Below, piece after piece: positions 44,502 through 56,355 of a stretch of 64,000 nt of DNA. A program made the position numbers and the translations under genes. The DNA is taken from contig JABACO010000013.1 in the NCBI GenBank assembly GCA_013339895.1, positions 712,573 through 776,572 on the forward strand, read 5' to 3'. Position 1 is the first letter of the stretch, and every line of letters starts with the position of its first letter. Under the pieces are notes generated by a model. That model saw nothing but the letters and a program-made list of their open reading frames with translations, was not told where the DNA came from and did not search any database. This DNA comes from Ephydatia muelleri (Eukaryota; Porifera; Demospongiae; Spongillida; Spongillidae).

Positions 44502-46974
44502 TTAACTTACTGAAGATTTGGAAGAGATTTGTGCATGCAAAGGCATATAGTGCATGCATACTGATATGTGCATTTATATGTGTGTGTGTGTGTGTGTGTT
44601 ATACATGTATGTATGTGTACGTGTGTGAGTGCCTATGTGCATGTGTGTGTGTTTGTGTGGATCTATGTGTTTACGTACATGTTGTGGTCATGTGATTGTT
44701 TTCATGGCTGGGCTAGTATGACATGTTAATTAGGAGGCTGGTAGTTGTGCATGGGGAGGAGTTTGGGTACGACTGATTGATCAGGGTCTAGTAACGAGAC
44801 TATGAAGAACCTTTGTTTATCCTGATAACCAGTGCTTTAAAGTAGGATGGTGTTGTTCCTTCTTGTGTTTTGTACTCATGTTTACTGTATTCAAATTAAA
44901 TTTAAAAAGTTACATCTTGATTTTGAAACCTCACGCAATCAAGGTTTAATTTTAATATATATTTCCTGATGCTTTGTATATTTGATTATGTGCCCATTCA
45001 GTTCGCTTGTTTCCTGTTCAATGCTTCACTGCAGACAAGCAAAGGTCATTTGAACTTAGATTCCGAGAGGTTGAACATGGTTGCATTTCACCTTTGTTTG
45101 CCTGACTTCTGGTGACTTGGTCCAGTTGTGTACAAGAGAATTGCTCTCTAATTAGCTGAAAAGAAAAGAACAACCTTACTGCCTTTGCAGTTCACACCTT
45201 CATCTTTTTGGCTCTACAATTGATCATATATGTTCCTAAGCCTCCTTCCCATTCATGTGATTTTAGTCGATAACAAACTGTTAGCTGCTTGAGAGTTGTG
45301 TCCTATTATTTTGTGTTTTCAGGATATCAACTATTATTCAGTTCATCGTTTGTATAATCTTTGGAACAGATAATCGGATATTCAAAATGTGATAGTTCCA
45401 TGACATTAAAATCGTGAATACATCACATTAAAATAAAAAGTAGTCAGACGTTGGCTCTATTATGTATAAGTACGTTTTGATCAGAGGAGCGTTACCAAGA
45501 AGCACTAATTAATTGCACAATGACCACTGCACTCTCTTCCGATGTCAGTAAATTGCGCGAATTAAAGCTCGTTTACAATTCTCATGTCATGAATTTAAAC
45601 GATCTATAGCAAGATTAATTCTAGAGTGATGAATTAGTGGACAAAGGCGTGTCTCCCGCCTCTGTGATGTACATAGCCTATAGCTGACGGTGAATACAAA
45701 TATTTGAATTGCGCGCGCGCAAATGACTTGAAAGGATTCCACCTAGTTATATGATTATAATTGTTTACAACTCATTGTCAATTTAACTAGGTAAATATTG
45801 CTGGTGTAACGGATTAAAAAGTACTGCCAAAGCCCTTTAAAATGAAAATAAATCATAACTAAATATTCAAGGTGAGATGGTTTTGATTATTTCGTTAAGT
45901 TGAAGTTCCAATTAGTGTCAGTTAGTTTGACAATTAAAATATCCAAAGGAAAAAACAAGTACACATGCGTTGTGCACGTGACGATTACAAACTGAATACA
46001 AAAAACAGAACAAGACATGCAACGGTATGTTTTTAATGCGGATAGATCCAAGATCTGCAGAGCTCTGCATGTCTCTGTAAGCAGAGATAATATATCTGCT
46101 GCTGCAAGCAACTAGAAAAACTGTGGCTTTCCCGTGAGAAACAAAGTCAATGTTTGTCAATAAACAGGTTTCAATACTTGTTATATTATAAACCCACAGA
46201 AGACATGCATGCATGATACCACGCATGCATATCTTCTGTGGAGACAATAATGGGCAATAATACAGTGAGGCAATTCGATCTCGGTGATGCGCTCCATTGG
46301 TCCCTTTCCTTCTATTGTACGATGTTGTACGTAAGTGTATTGCTGTTTGCACAGATGACGTTAGTTTTTTATTTGTTTATAGTATGTCGTGTGTATTTGT
46401 ATGTACTGTTAGTATCATTATTACAGTAAAATTATTCATCCCAAATAATACGTCATTTGTAAACAACTCGTAGTGCGCTTTCACAGAGCTAGAGGAATGA
46501 CTCGATGGTATTTGAAGCATACGACCACAAAGGTTAATGAACCGTAAGCATGCATTTCTGTGTCGTGAAGCGTATTCCCCCCCACACACACACATACACA
46601 CAGCACACACACGCACACTCGCTCACTCACAGTGGGCATACGCTAAATTACATCTTGCAGCTGTAGATATCTGAATTTAATAGCCAAAAAAAACATCTTT
46701 GTTGTGAAAGCTGCAGTGTAGGGACATATGACAGTATACACATGGGTATATGACAGTATACACACATGGAAATGCTCTTTCTTTGGAGACAAGTGCACTA
46801 AATAATGCAGACAAATATTAAAGTGCTTGTGAGACGAAAAGGCAACAGCGCTTTTTTCTGTTGCTATCGCATCCAAGGGTAAGTATGAAACTGTAGGGTT
46901 ATTGGCTGAGGAGGAGGGGGGGGGCATGTTGAAAGATGGTTGGACCTCTGATGGGTTTGAAGGATACACTGAGA

Positions 46975-47085
46975 GGAAGGGAGCTTGAAGAAAGGCTGGG
47001 GTATTGAGGGAGCTTGAAGAAAGGCTGGGGTATTGAGGGAGCTTGAAGAAAGGCTGGGGTATTGAGGGAGCACTGAAGGAAGGCC
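46975..47085. repeat. 30-bp minisatellite
   Basis: Three to four copies of GAGCTTGAAGAAAGGCTGGG-GTATTGAGG. Confidence 0.92.
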
Positions 47086-47177
47086 GGGCTTGAAGACACA
47101 GGTGGGGATAATGTTGCAAAAAAAATAGAAAAGATCGAGAACCGTTAATTTGCTGCTTGGAGTTTACAATGTAAGAA

Positions 47178-47278
47178 AGAATGGGTATTTGGAAGAAGGG
47201 GTATTTGGAAGAAGGGGTATTTGGAAGAAGGGGTATTTGGAAGAAGGGGTATTTGGAAGAATGGGTATTTTGATGAAA
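47178..47278. repeat. 16-bp minisatellite
   Basis: About six copies of AAGAAGGGGTATTTGG. Confidence 0.92.
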
Positions 47279-47412
47279 GGTCATTTCAGCTCTGGGCTGC
47301 CATCAGCCTTGCGTTTCCTCGATTCTGCAGCCTGTTCGTCTTGGTGATTTTGCTGAGTCATTGGTCCATCAGAGGAATTGGAGATATCTGGAATAGTTGT
47401 GAGGGACGCTCG

Positions 47413-47543
47413 TCAATTGCGAGCGGCAGCTAGAGGTGCACATACCTGGCAAGTTGAGAGGCGTTATCAGGCCTGTCGGGGTGGGTGGGGGGAAAAAGAA
47501 GGGTCCAAATTGTGGAGGGGAGAGCTGTACATGTATGTGCATA

Positions 47544-47582
<39 letters not shown>

Positions 47583-50500
47583 ATGACATGTGCATGAGTG
47601 TATGTGTGTGTCCAAGCAATATGAAAGTGGTGATAATATATATTCAAGTGCTGTAGTACTAGCCCACATGCGCTCATGCTGTACACGCACACCAACACCC
47701 ACACATGCACAAACACACACACATACACCAACACCCACACATGCATAAACACACACACATACCCCAACACCCACACATGCACAAACACACACATACACTA
47801 ACACCCACACATGCACGCATACAGCAAAACCCACACACCTGCAAACATAGGATAGTTGAACTGTGGAAATGGCGCCAACTCGCTGCTTGCGGTTCCCAAA
47901 GGAACGGGTTTAGTGGCTTTGCTTCCAGACCTCATGTTTTTCATGGGGGACATCTGAGGTGGGCTGCAAAAGTTGTACGTCGATGCTCCGCTTCCCGGGA
48001 GTGCAGTAGGAGATACTGGCAAACCAGGGGATGCTGTAGGAGTGGGGAGGAGGATTGATGAACACATTTGTGAGACCACGTCACAAAAAAATAATAATAA
48101 TAATAAATTGTGTGACAAGGATGGGTGTGTGACAAGGATGGGAGGCATGGTTAACTAACTCACATGAAGGAGGCATGAAGTGCCCAGGTGGTGAGGATGG
48201 GATGGGGCCGTTGGACACTATCCTGGGCATGTAGCCATTACTGTGGACACTCAGGCTTGGTCCCCCGGGATGGGACTCGACCGTGCTGTTGTTGTTGTTG
48301 CGATTGGTCAGGTCTCCGGATGACCCCGTGACGGGGGGTCCTTCCATGTACATGCCCCCCGGCCCAGAGGAGTCTCCCTCGTGATAAGGCGCCTGCACGA
48401 CGGAGAAGGTGTACATGGGGGGCAGGGAGAAGGGGGTTGTCTGCCTCCCCTTGGGGTGCAGGGGGCCCCCCTCCGGTCCCATCAGGTCCCCGGAGACCGG
48501 GGGGAACTCAAATATGGAGTGGCCCATCCCTGCGCCCCCGAGGGACTTGGGCACGCCCCCTTCCATGGAGCCTGCCCTGTGTTGGTACATCATGAGGTCG
48601 TCCAGTCCCATGGGTTCCACTTTGTGCACCTTGTTCATGTATCCTCCTCCCCCTCCCATCCCGGTCGGTTCGGCCATAGAGAAGCCGTTATTGATCTTGT
48701 GAGGGGGGAACATCCCCAGCCCCCCACCCCCTAGCCGAGCGGGGGTGAAGGGTTGTGGGGTGAGGGCAAAGAGGGCGGGGGAATGTGGGTAGTTGAACAT
48801 GGGGTTCAGCTGGTTGATGTTGGGTGTGGCGTGGCTACGAGGAAAGGAGTAGAACATTTCTAAAGCGTCAGCAGCTCTCCGGAGGAGGATATCCTGAAGG
48901 GGAGGGGAGAGAGTCGCATTGAAGTGGGTGGAACATAAGTGGGCGTGTCGCATTGTGTGGGCGTGTCCGTTGAAAGAGTTGGACTCTCAAGTGGGGGGTT
49001 GTGACATTAAGTGTGGGCGTGACGCAGGATGCGCTCACCTTTGGTATGTTGTCCTGGTCGTCTTGGTTTCTTAATATTCTCTCGAGTCTGGCAAAGTTGT
49101 GGTCCAGATCTTCATCATCAGTGGCTACAAAAGGGTTAAACCATGTTGCAGATCAATAGTGGAGGAGTTATTCGATCATCACACCAATACATGTAACATG
49201 TGCAGAGTAACAGACTAAGATTCTCCATTGCTCACTACACTTCTCTTGTGGCGTTGTGTATGTACTCCATACTGGTCATTGGTACAATTCGTATATGAAG
49301 GTGAGGAGGGTGGTGGTGGTGGTGGTGGTGGTGGTGGTGGTGGTGGTGGTGGTGATGGTGATGGTGGTGGAGGTGGTGGTGGTGATGGTGGTGAGAAGGG
49401 TGGTGGTGGTGGTGGTGGTGGTGGCGGTGGTGGTGAGGAGGGTGGTGGTGGTGGTGGTGATGGTGGTGGTGATGGGATAATCGACCATCACATGTAAAGG
49501 TGAAGGGATGGTCGTGTGCACACACTTACATATATAGAGGAATTTCCCGCACTTACATATATAGAGGAATTTCCCGGGGTTGTGCATACAAAACTGAGAC
49601 CCTTTGAATGTCAGTGTGATGTCCACCTCCCCAGGCCTGGGGCTCTGTGGGGCCCTCACTGCAATGGCATTGGGACTGAGGACCTGGGATAGAGAGAGGA
49701 CAAAGAAAGAGGGAAAATATGATATGACAGTGATAATGGTGGTGGGTGTGGCATGGTGTAGGTGTGTTGTGGGTGTGGTGTGGGTGTGGTGTGGGTGTGG
49801 TGACAATAGTAATGGTTGTTGTGATGTGGTGGTAGGGATGGTGATGGTAGAAATTGTTGTTTGGGATAGGGTGATGGTAGGGTGGTAGTGATGGTGGCAG
49901 TGGTTGTGATAGTGGTGGTGGTGGTTTGTGGTAGTGGTGGCAGTGGTTGTGATGGTGGTGGTAGTGGTGTTAGTTGTGGTAGTGATGGTGTTGTGGTGGT
50001 GGTTGTGGTAGTGGTGGTGGTGATGTTGGTTGTGGTAGTGGTGGTAGGTGGTGTAATGTAGTTCCCAAGCACTGTTTCATCTGTCCACTACTGCACCCAA
50101 AATATTGACCTCACCTCACAGCTAGCCGGAAGTGTTCCGAACACAACCTCCAGACCTTCAAAGAAGTTCATTCCCACTATGCACACCCTGGTGCCTCCAG
50201 AGATCCAGCCCTCACTCGGGGACGCTGCTATGATGTAAGGCTTGCCTGATGGAGGGAGGTGGGGCAGGTGTGGGTGGAGGGAGGTGGGGCAGGTGTGGGT
50301 GGAGGGAGGTGGGGCAGGTGTGGGTGGAGGGAGGTGGGGCAGGTGTGGATGGAGGGAGGTGGGGCAGGTGTAGGTGGAGGGAGGTGGGGCAGGTGTGGAT
50401 GGAGGGAGGTGGGGCAGGTGTGGATGGAGGGAGGTGGGGCAGGTGTGGGTGGAGGGAGGTGGGGCAGGTGTGGATGGAGGGAGGTGGGGCAGGTGTGGGT

Positions 50501-50832
50501 GGAGGGAGGTGGGGCAGGTGTGGATGGAGGGAGGTGGGGCAGGTGTGGATGGAGGGAGGTGGGGCAGGTGTGGATGGAGGGAGGTGGGGCAGGTGTGGGT
50601 GGAGGGAGGTGGGGCAGGTGTGGATGGAGGGAGGTGGGGCAGGTGTGGGTGGAGGGAGGTGGGGCAGGTGTGGATGGAGGGAGGTGGGGCAGGTGTGGGT
50701 GGAGGGAGGTGGGGCAGGTGTGGATGGAGGGAGGTGGGGCAAGTGTGGACGAAGGGATCATCGTGGGAAGTGAGGGGTGAGGGAAAGAGACCATTGTGGG
50801 GAGGGTCGCAACAGTGTGGGGAGAAAGGAAGG

Positions 50833-50874
<42 letters not shown>

Positions 50875-51896
50875 GGAGAGGGAAGAATGAGTATACATCT
50901 GAGGACAAGTGATAATTTACACACCATCTCCAACACTCTCTCGGAATGGGGGTGGCTTTCTGCCATGCTTAGAGTTGTTATGCACAAACATGGGATCGGA
51001 ACAGGCGATAGGCGAGGAACTAGGTCTGTACGCTGAGTAAATGGCCACCTGAATGTGGAAGGGGGAAAGAGGGAGGTGTGGGGGGAAGGAGAGGGGGGAA
51101 GGAGAGGGGATAAGATAGGAGTGAGGTTGGAAGGAGGGTGGAAAAGAATGAGGAAAGGTGAGGTTTGAGAAGTAGACTGGTGGTGTGCTACCACAATGTA
51201 GCTGAGACAATTTGCACATTCCTCATCCCACCACTTTCAGACACGTACCTGGAACCTTCGTCTTGTGTCCTTGGGGTTACCAGCATTCTTGAGGCAGTTC
51301 TGGTTGCATTTTACAAAGAAGCGAAGGCGAAACCTAAAGAGAAGGGCGGAGGAGGGAGTTGTTGAAGGCACAGAGAACACAGGGGGAGGAAGGGGGAGGC
51401 ACAGAGAACACAGAGGGAGGAAGGGGGAGGCACAGAGAACACAGGGGGAGGAAGGGGGATGCACAGAGAACAGCTTGGATGACTCTGGACTGGGTTAAGA
51501 TGATTCATTGTGTTTTGTTTTGGATCATGCAGTGAGCATTCATTGGGCAGCCAACTCCCAGCGGTATACCTAGGAGGGTGCTCCCAGTCACAGCAAATCT
51601 AGTTTAGAGTTCCACTTAAGATAACTTCTGGAATCCTACCTCCCTGTGTTTTTCGTTTGACATGCCGCACACACACACACACAACACACACACACACATG
51701 CACACGTGCACACTTGAGCACACACGAAACATGCACACATGCACACATGAGCGCACACGGACACATCCACCCAACATGTACACACACACAACACACACAC
51801 ACACACACAGATATGCAACACACATATAAACACACAGCATGTACACACAGGTGCAATACACACATCCCAATACTAGCATGCACAATGGATGTACAC

Positions 51897-51938
<42 letters not shown>

Positions 51939-54900
51939 CTTGTGGACCTTACTTATCAATGATAACAGGGTCAGAAGGGGTGTCATTCTTGTTTCCACAC
52001 GACCTATGCTCCAGACACCTGCTGCAAATGAGCTCGTGTGTGAGCAGCACTCTCCTTAGGTCAGGGTTCTTGCAGGTGCCCTCATAGGGAACAAGCTGTG
52101 GGATGGAGGGGGAGGAGAGAGGGGAGGGGCACCACTATGAGCATTTGTGTTTAAAAGAGGATGGTTGTAATATGAGCACATTGGCATGTGGTAGTACTCC
52201 ACACATCACTTGTGGGGTAAATGGCTGGCATCCAAATGTCTCTTTTATGTATTTCTTAGATTCTAGTGTGGGTGGAGTTGCAAAGAGAAGCCAGAGAACA
52301 GCTGCTTCTAAGCACTGAAAGAGTAAGGTGTACATCACAGTGCTGTGTGACAATGTACATTGGTCAATAGCTATGCTACAGTATTTGTCAACAAAAACTT
52401 ATGCACTGTTTTTCATAGACCCTGTGTGTTTTTTCGTTTAGTTGGCAATTCCTTTAATCTTGAATAATTTTTTGTTGGGTATAGTGTTATGGCTTGTAGG
52501 GAGAGCGGGAGTTGAGAGGGGGGTGGAGGTACAGATGCTATAGGATCTGATCAGGTGTGCTACTGACCTGTTTTGTAGTAGAGTCAATGAGCCTCACATA
52601 CAGCTGCTCTTCCCTTTGTACTCCTTTTTGGTCAAAGAGATGGATATGTTTGTGAAGAGGGAGGCAGATAGGGGGAGAGGGAGGGAGGGAGGGAGAGGGA
52701 GGTAGGGAGGGAGAGGGAGGTAGGGAGGGAGAGGGAGGTAGGGAGGGAGAGGGAGGTAGGGAGGGAGAGGGAGGGAGGGAGGGAGAGGGAGGCAGATAGG
52801 GGGAGAGGGAGGGAGGGAGGGAGAGGGAGGTAGGGAAGAGGGAGGTAGGGAGGGAGAGGGAGGTAGGGGAGAGGGAGGTAGGGAGGAGAGGAAGGGAGGT
52901 AGGGAGAGAGGGAGAAGAAGGGAGGTAGGGAGGGGGAGGTAGGGAAGTAGGAAGGGAGAGGTAGGGAGGTAGGGAGGGAGAGGAAGGTAGGTAGGAGGGG
53001 AGAGGTATGGAGGGAGAGGAAGGGGGATTGGAAGACAGATAGGGTGGGAAGTAGCCACTCACCATCTGCATATTTCACAGTGAGCTTGTAAATAAGTCCA
53101 TTTCGATATTCTTGACCCTGTTGCAAATTTTAGATGATTGTTGCATGTAAGGGCTTGATGTGCTATCCTCACCTCATGGCTGTCATAGAAGTCATTGAAG
53201 TTGGCTTTGCATATCTCGATCACCTGGCTGTTGCTGTCAAAGAGCTGCACTTCGAAATTGAAGAAGTTGCTTTTCCTCATGTTGTCTGGAGGTTGCTTCT
53301 CAAACTGGGCAACTACAATGGTGTGAGGTGGCCTGTGGGGAGGAGGGGTGTGTGAGAATGTACAGGTGGGATTGTGCGTTTGCATTGTTTCTAGCTCATG
53401 CAAAGCTGCATGCAATGGGCCACACACTTGCACAACACATCAGGCCACACACTTGCACAACACATCAGGCCACACACGTGCACAACACATCAGGCCACAC
53501 ACTGCCAACACATCAGGCCACACACGTGCACAACACATCAGGCCACACACTTGCACAACACATCAGGCCACACACTTGCACAACACATCAGGCCACACAC
53601 TTGCACAACACATCAGGCCACACACTTGCACAACACATCAGGCCACACACGTGCACAACACATCAGGCCACACACTTGCACAACACATCAGGCCACACAC
53701 TTGCACAACACATCAGGCCACACACTTGCACAACACATCAGGCCACACATGTGCACAACACATCGGGCCACACACTTGCACAACACATCAGGCCACACAC
53801 GTGCACAACACATCAGGCCACACACTTGCACAACACATCAGGCCACACACTTGCACAACACATCAGGCCACACACTTGCACAACACATCAGGCCACACAC
53901 TTGCACAACACATCAGGCCACACACTTGCACAACACATCAGGCCACACATGTGCACAACACATCAGGCCACACACTTGCACAACACATCAGGTCTACACA
54001 CTTGCACAACACATCGGGCCATACACTTGCACAACACATCGGGCCACACACGTGCACAACACATCAGGCCACACACTTGCACAACACATCAGGCCACACA
54101 CTTGCACAACACATCAGGCCACACACTTGCACAACACATCAGGCCACACATGTGCACAACACATCAGGCCACACACTTGCACAACACATCAGGTCTACAC
54201 ACTTGCACAACACATCAGGCCACACACTTGCACAACACATCAGGCCACACACTTGCACAACACATCAGGCCACACACTTGCACAACACATCGGGCCACAC
54301 ACTTGCACAACACATCAGGCCACACACTTGCACAACACATCGGGCCACACACTTGCACAACACATCAGGCCACACACTTGCACAACACATCAGGCCACAC
54401 ACTTGCACAACACATCGGGCCACACACTTGCACAACACATCGGGCCATACACTTGCACAACACATCAGGTCTACACTTGCACAATGGATCAGGTTACCCC
54501 CTGTACTCTAACAGTTGTAGTGACAATACCACAGAATTTTTAAAGTACTATGAAGGCTAGGTTAATGAATAGCTTTGTCTGGTCCTGACTGGGCTTAGAA
54601 GCCTATTAAGTAAATTCTTTGGTCAAACAGCATTGCCACTGGGCTGGTTATAACAAATTAGGCGCAAAAAAAAAAAAAAAAGGAGTTGCGATGTGTGCTA
54701 TTGTGACATACAAAGACAAGGAACTCACATTTTCCCAACAACTTGTTCTGTGTGACCAACTGAATCACAGGGACTCAGGGATATAGCCCCATCCAGGGAG
54801 CTGTATGGTGATGGCTCCACTTCATTCAAATCTCCACCAAAGCTCTGAGATGGGGTGGGATGAGGGAGGGAGGGAGGGAGGGAGGGAGGGAGGAGAAACC

Positions 54901-55645
54901 TGTATTAAAATGTACATCAATGTGTTCCCTATGCCCCCTCCCTTCCTGCAACAAAAGAGAACACACCCTCTTCTGTCTTGTTGACTGCAAACACCTTAAA
55001 AGCAAATTAACTTTAGCATGGTGATATTTATCTAAACCAAAAGAAATGAATAAAGTTCCCTCCATACACCCCTCAGTGGTGATTAGGGAGGTGAGAGGGA
55101 GGGATATGCTATGGGGGTCTCGGAGAAATTGGGAAAGGAGTGCATAGAAGGAGGGAGGAAGGAGAGGGGAGGAGAAGGGAGGAAGGAGAGGGGAAGAGGA
55201 GGGAGGAAGGAGAGGGGAGGAGAAGAGCACAAAAGTGAAGCCATATTGACTGTTGCAAAGTATGTACCAAACAGCAGATGTAGCTGCCAGTAAGTCCACA
55301 CAGATTAGCATACAATTTGATGCACTAACAGATTGCAACAGACACTCTTCTGGAGATTAGAAAACTGCTATGAAGGTGTATACCTACAGAAAACCACAGG
55401 CTTTTAAAACCTAAAACTGAAAATAGAAAACCCCCCTCCCTCAAATTTACTAACCCAAGCCCAAGGCAAGTCTCGGACTGTTGTACATAAAAACGAAACA
55501 ACAAAACAACTGCCCACCTTAAAATACACGTTTGTTTCGGAATCCTAACTTTAGTGGCGCCATGGCTCGTGACACGCCTCTCGCCAACTCTTCCTCCCCA
55601 TCTCACCGCGCTGCTGCATGCATAGGTCGTAGGCAGCAGCTCCAT
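47413..55645 (-). CDS. EBF: EBF/COE transcription factor
   Basis: Metazoan-specific DNA-binding factor with COE, IPT/TIG and helix-loop-helix parts. Inferred exon 1 (55645-55607) [13 protein letters not shown] joins in phase to exon 2 (54845-54729) [23 protein letters not shown] domain: [20 protein letters not shown] (about 53330-53175), [30 protein letters not shown], then the zinc knuckle [14 protein letters not shown] (pattern H-x3-C-x2-C-x5-C, about 52050-52010), [15 protein letters not shown] and [34 protein letters not shown] precedes the IPT (ISPSEGW-type [20 protein letters not shown], 50247-50117) and [20 protein letters not shown]. Helix 1 is [15 protein letters not shown] (49126-49040), helix 2 [17 protein letters not shown], followed by a Gly/Pro-rich activation-type tail. 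The last exon most likely ends FAAAARN at 47415-47413. Confidence 0.92.
47690..47835. repeat. CA-rich array in EBF intron
   Basis: Units of about 36 bp based on CACCAACACCCACACATGCA with CA tails; a GT tract lies nearby at 47550-47580. Confidence 0.88.
49305..49478. repeat. GGT trinucleotide repeat in EBF intron
   Basis: (GGT)n with GAT and GAGGAG interruptions; a looser TGG/TGT-rich region follows at 49735-50050. Confidence 0.93.
50250..50745. repeat. 25-bp minisatellite abutting an EBF acceptor
   Basis: About 20 copies of GGAGGGAGGTGGGGCAGGTG-TGGRT (R is G or A). On the gene strand it is a C/T-rich tract that merges into the acceptor CTCCATCAG of the IPT exon. Confidence 0.96.
51370..51465. 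repeat. 31-bp minisatellite in EBF intron
   Basis: Three copies of a CACAGAGAACACAGGGGGAG-GAAGGGGGAGG unit. Confidence 0.9.
51668..51935. repeat. CA-rich microsatellite in EBF intron
   Basis: Interrupted (CA)n ending next to the donor of the following exon. Confidence 0.88.
52665..53010. repeat. Purine minisatellite in EBF intron
   Basis: GGGAGAGGGAGGTAGGGAG-type units; strictly A/G with scattered T on the plus strand. Confidence 0.93.
53416..54487. repeat. 25-bp minisatellite in EBF intron, about 43 copies
   Basis: Unit CACACACTTGCACAACACATCAGGC, remarkably uniform, with variants CACGTGC, CATGTGC, ATCGGGC, CATACAC and AGGTCTA. It gives three open plus-strand frames because 25 bp is not a multiple of three and the unit lacks stops. 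Confidence 0.97.
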
Positions 55646-56355
55646 GGGTTTTTGACTTCGCGCCTCGTTGAGTAAGGTATTGTGGGTAGTGCGCGCGCGG
55701 GGTGAAAATCCAGACCCTCCCCCGCTACCCACCAAAACCCCACCGACTCGTGCACCCAGCTGTGACTACGCGCCACATGTCAGCGCACAGTCTTTGTCAG
55801 TCTCTTACCCCCCCTCCTCTCCTTCCTCTCCCCTCCCCCCCACCTCCTATGTTCGCCACACGGACTGCAGGCCCCGCAACAAAAGCCATAAGCGCAAGGT
55901 TAACGTGTAATACCAGCACAACACGAGAAAGCACTCGCTCGCACGCACGTGCTCACCAAACACGCTTACCATGCTTCTTTGAGGCTGCAGATGCAGAGGG
56001 GCTACGAGAGATCTTTGTCTGTGATGCTGGGGCGGACAAGGGCGGTACCACTACAAAAAATCTTGCGGAATAGTTCAAGAATGGATGTCTGCAATTGGAC
56101 CTCGTGGCGATTAACCAACCCTCTAGACAGCTCAAATAACCTCCTCTTGCTCTCCACTAAAATATGAAAAACTATAACACAGCAATCTGGTGTTCATGAA
56201 TAAACAGCCTTTGCAAATATATGAACCCCACCCCCTACCCCCCCTCCCCCTCCGAAAAAAAAAAAATCAATCGGGCGCGAAGCGCAGGCGAGGTCAGGTG
56301 ACACTCCACGTGCTGTTATTGTAAAGACGGCCTCTTGAGATCCTGTGAAGACAAA
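55646..56355. promoter_or_regulatory. Divergent region, EBF / CCT7
   Basis: 710 bp between opposed starts; contains GC-rich stretches near 55690 and 56275-56300 and a pyrimidine tract near 55810. No gene recognised. Confidence 0.55.

Larger units (their letters stand above)
44502..47412. other. Intergenic, KCTD9 to EBF
   Basis: About 2.9 kb between convergent genes. AT-rich, with GT tract 44578-44600 and two short minisatellites near the EBF end. No coding region is recognised; part is presumably 3' UTR of KCTD9. Confidence 0.6.

Noticed and set aside
50088-51194. Minus-strand 368-codon frame rich in [10 protein letters not shown].
   Set aside because: Only the two ends (IPT exon and an upstream exon) are coding; the middle is a 25-bp intronic array.
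53416-54487. CRISPR or satellite centromere array.
   Set aside because: No spacers; the array is confined to one intron with clear EBF exons on both sides.
53328-54560. Three overlapping plus-strand frames of about 400 codons ([10 protein letters not shown]-type).
   Set aside because: Pure translation of a 25-bp intronic repeat of EBF; identical peptide in all three frames.
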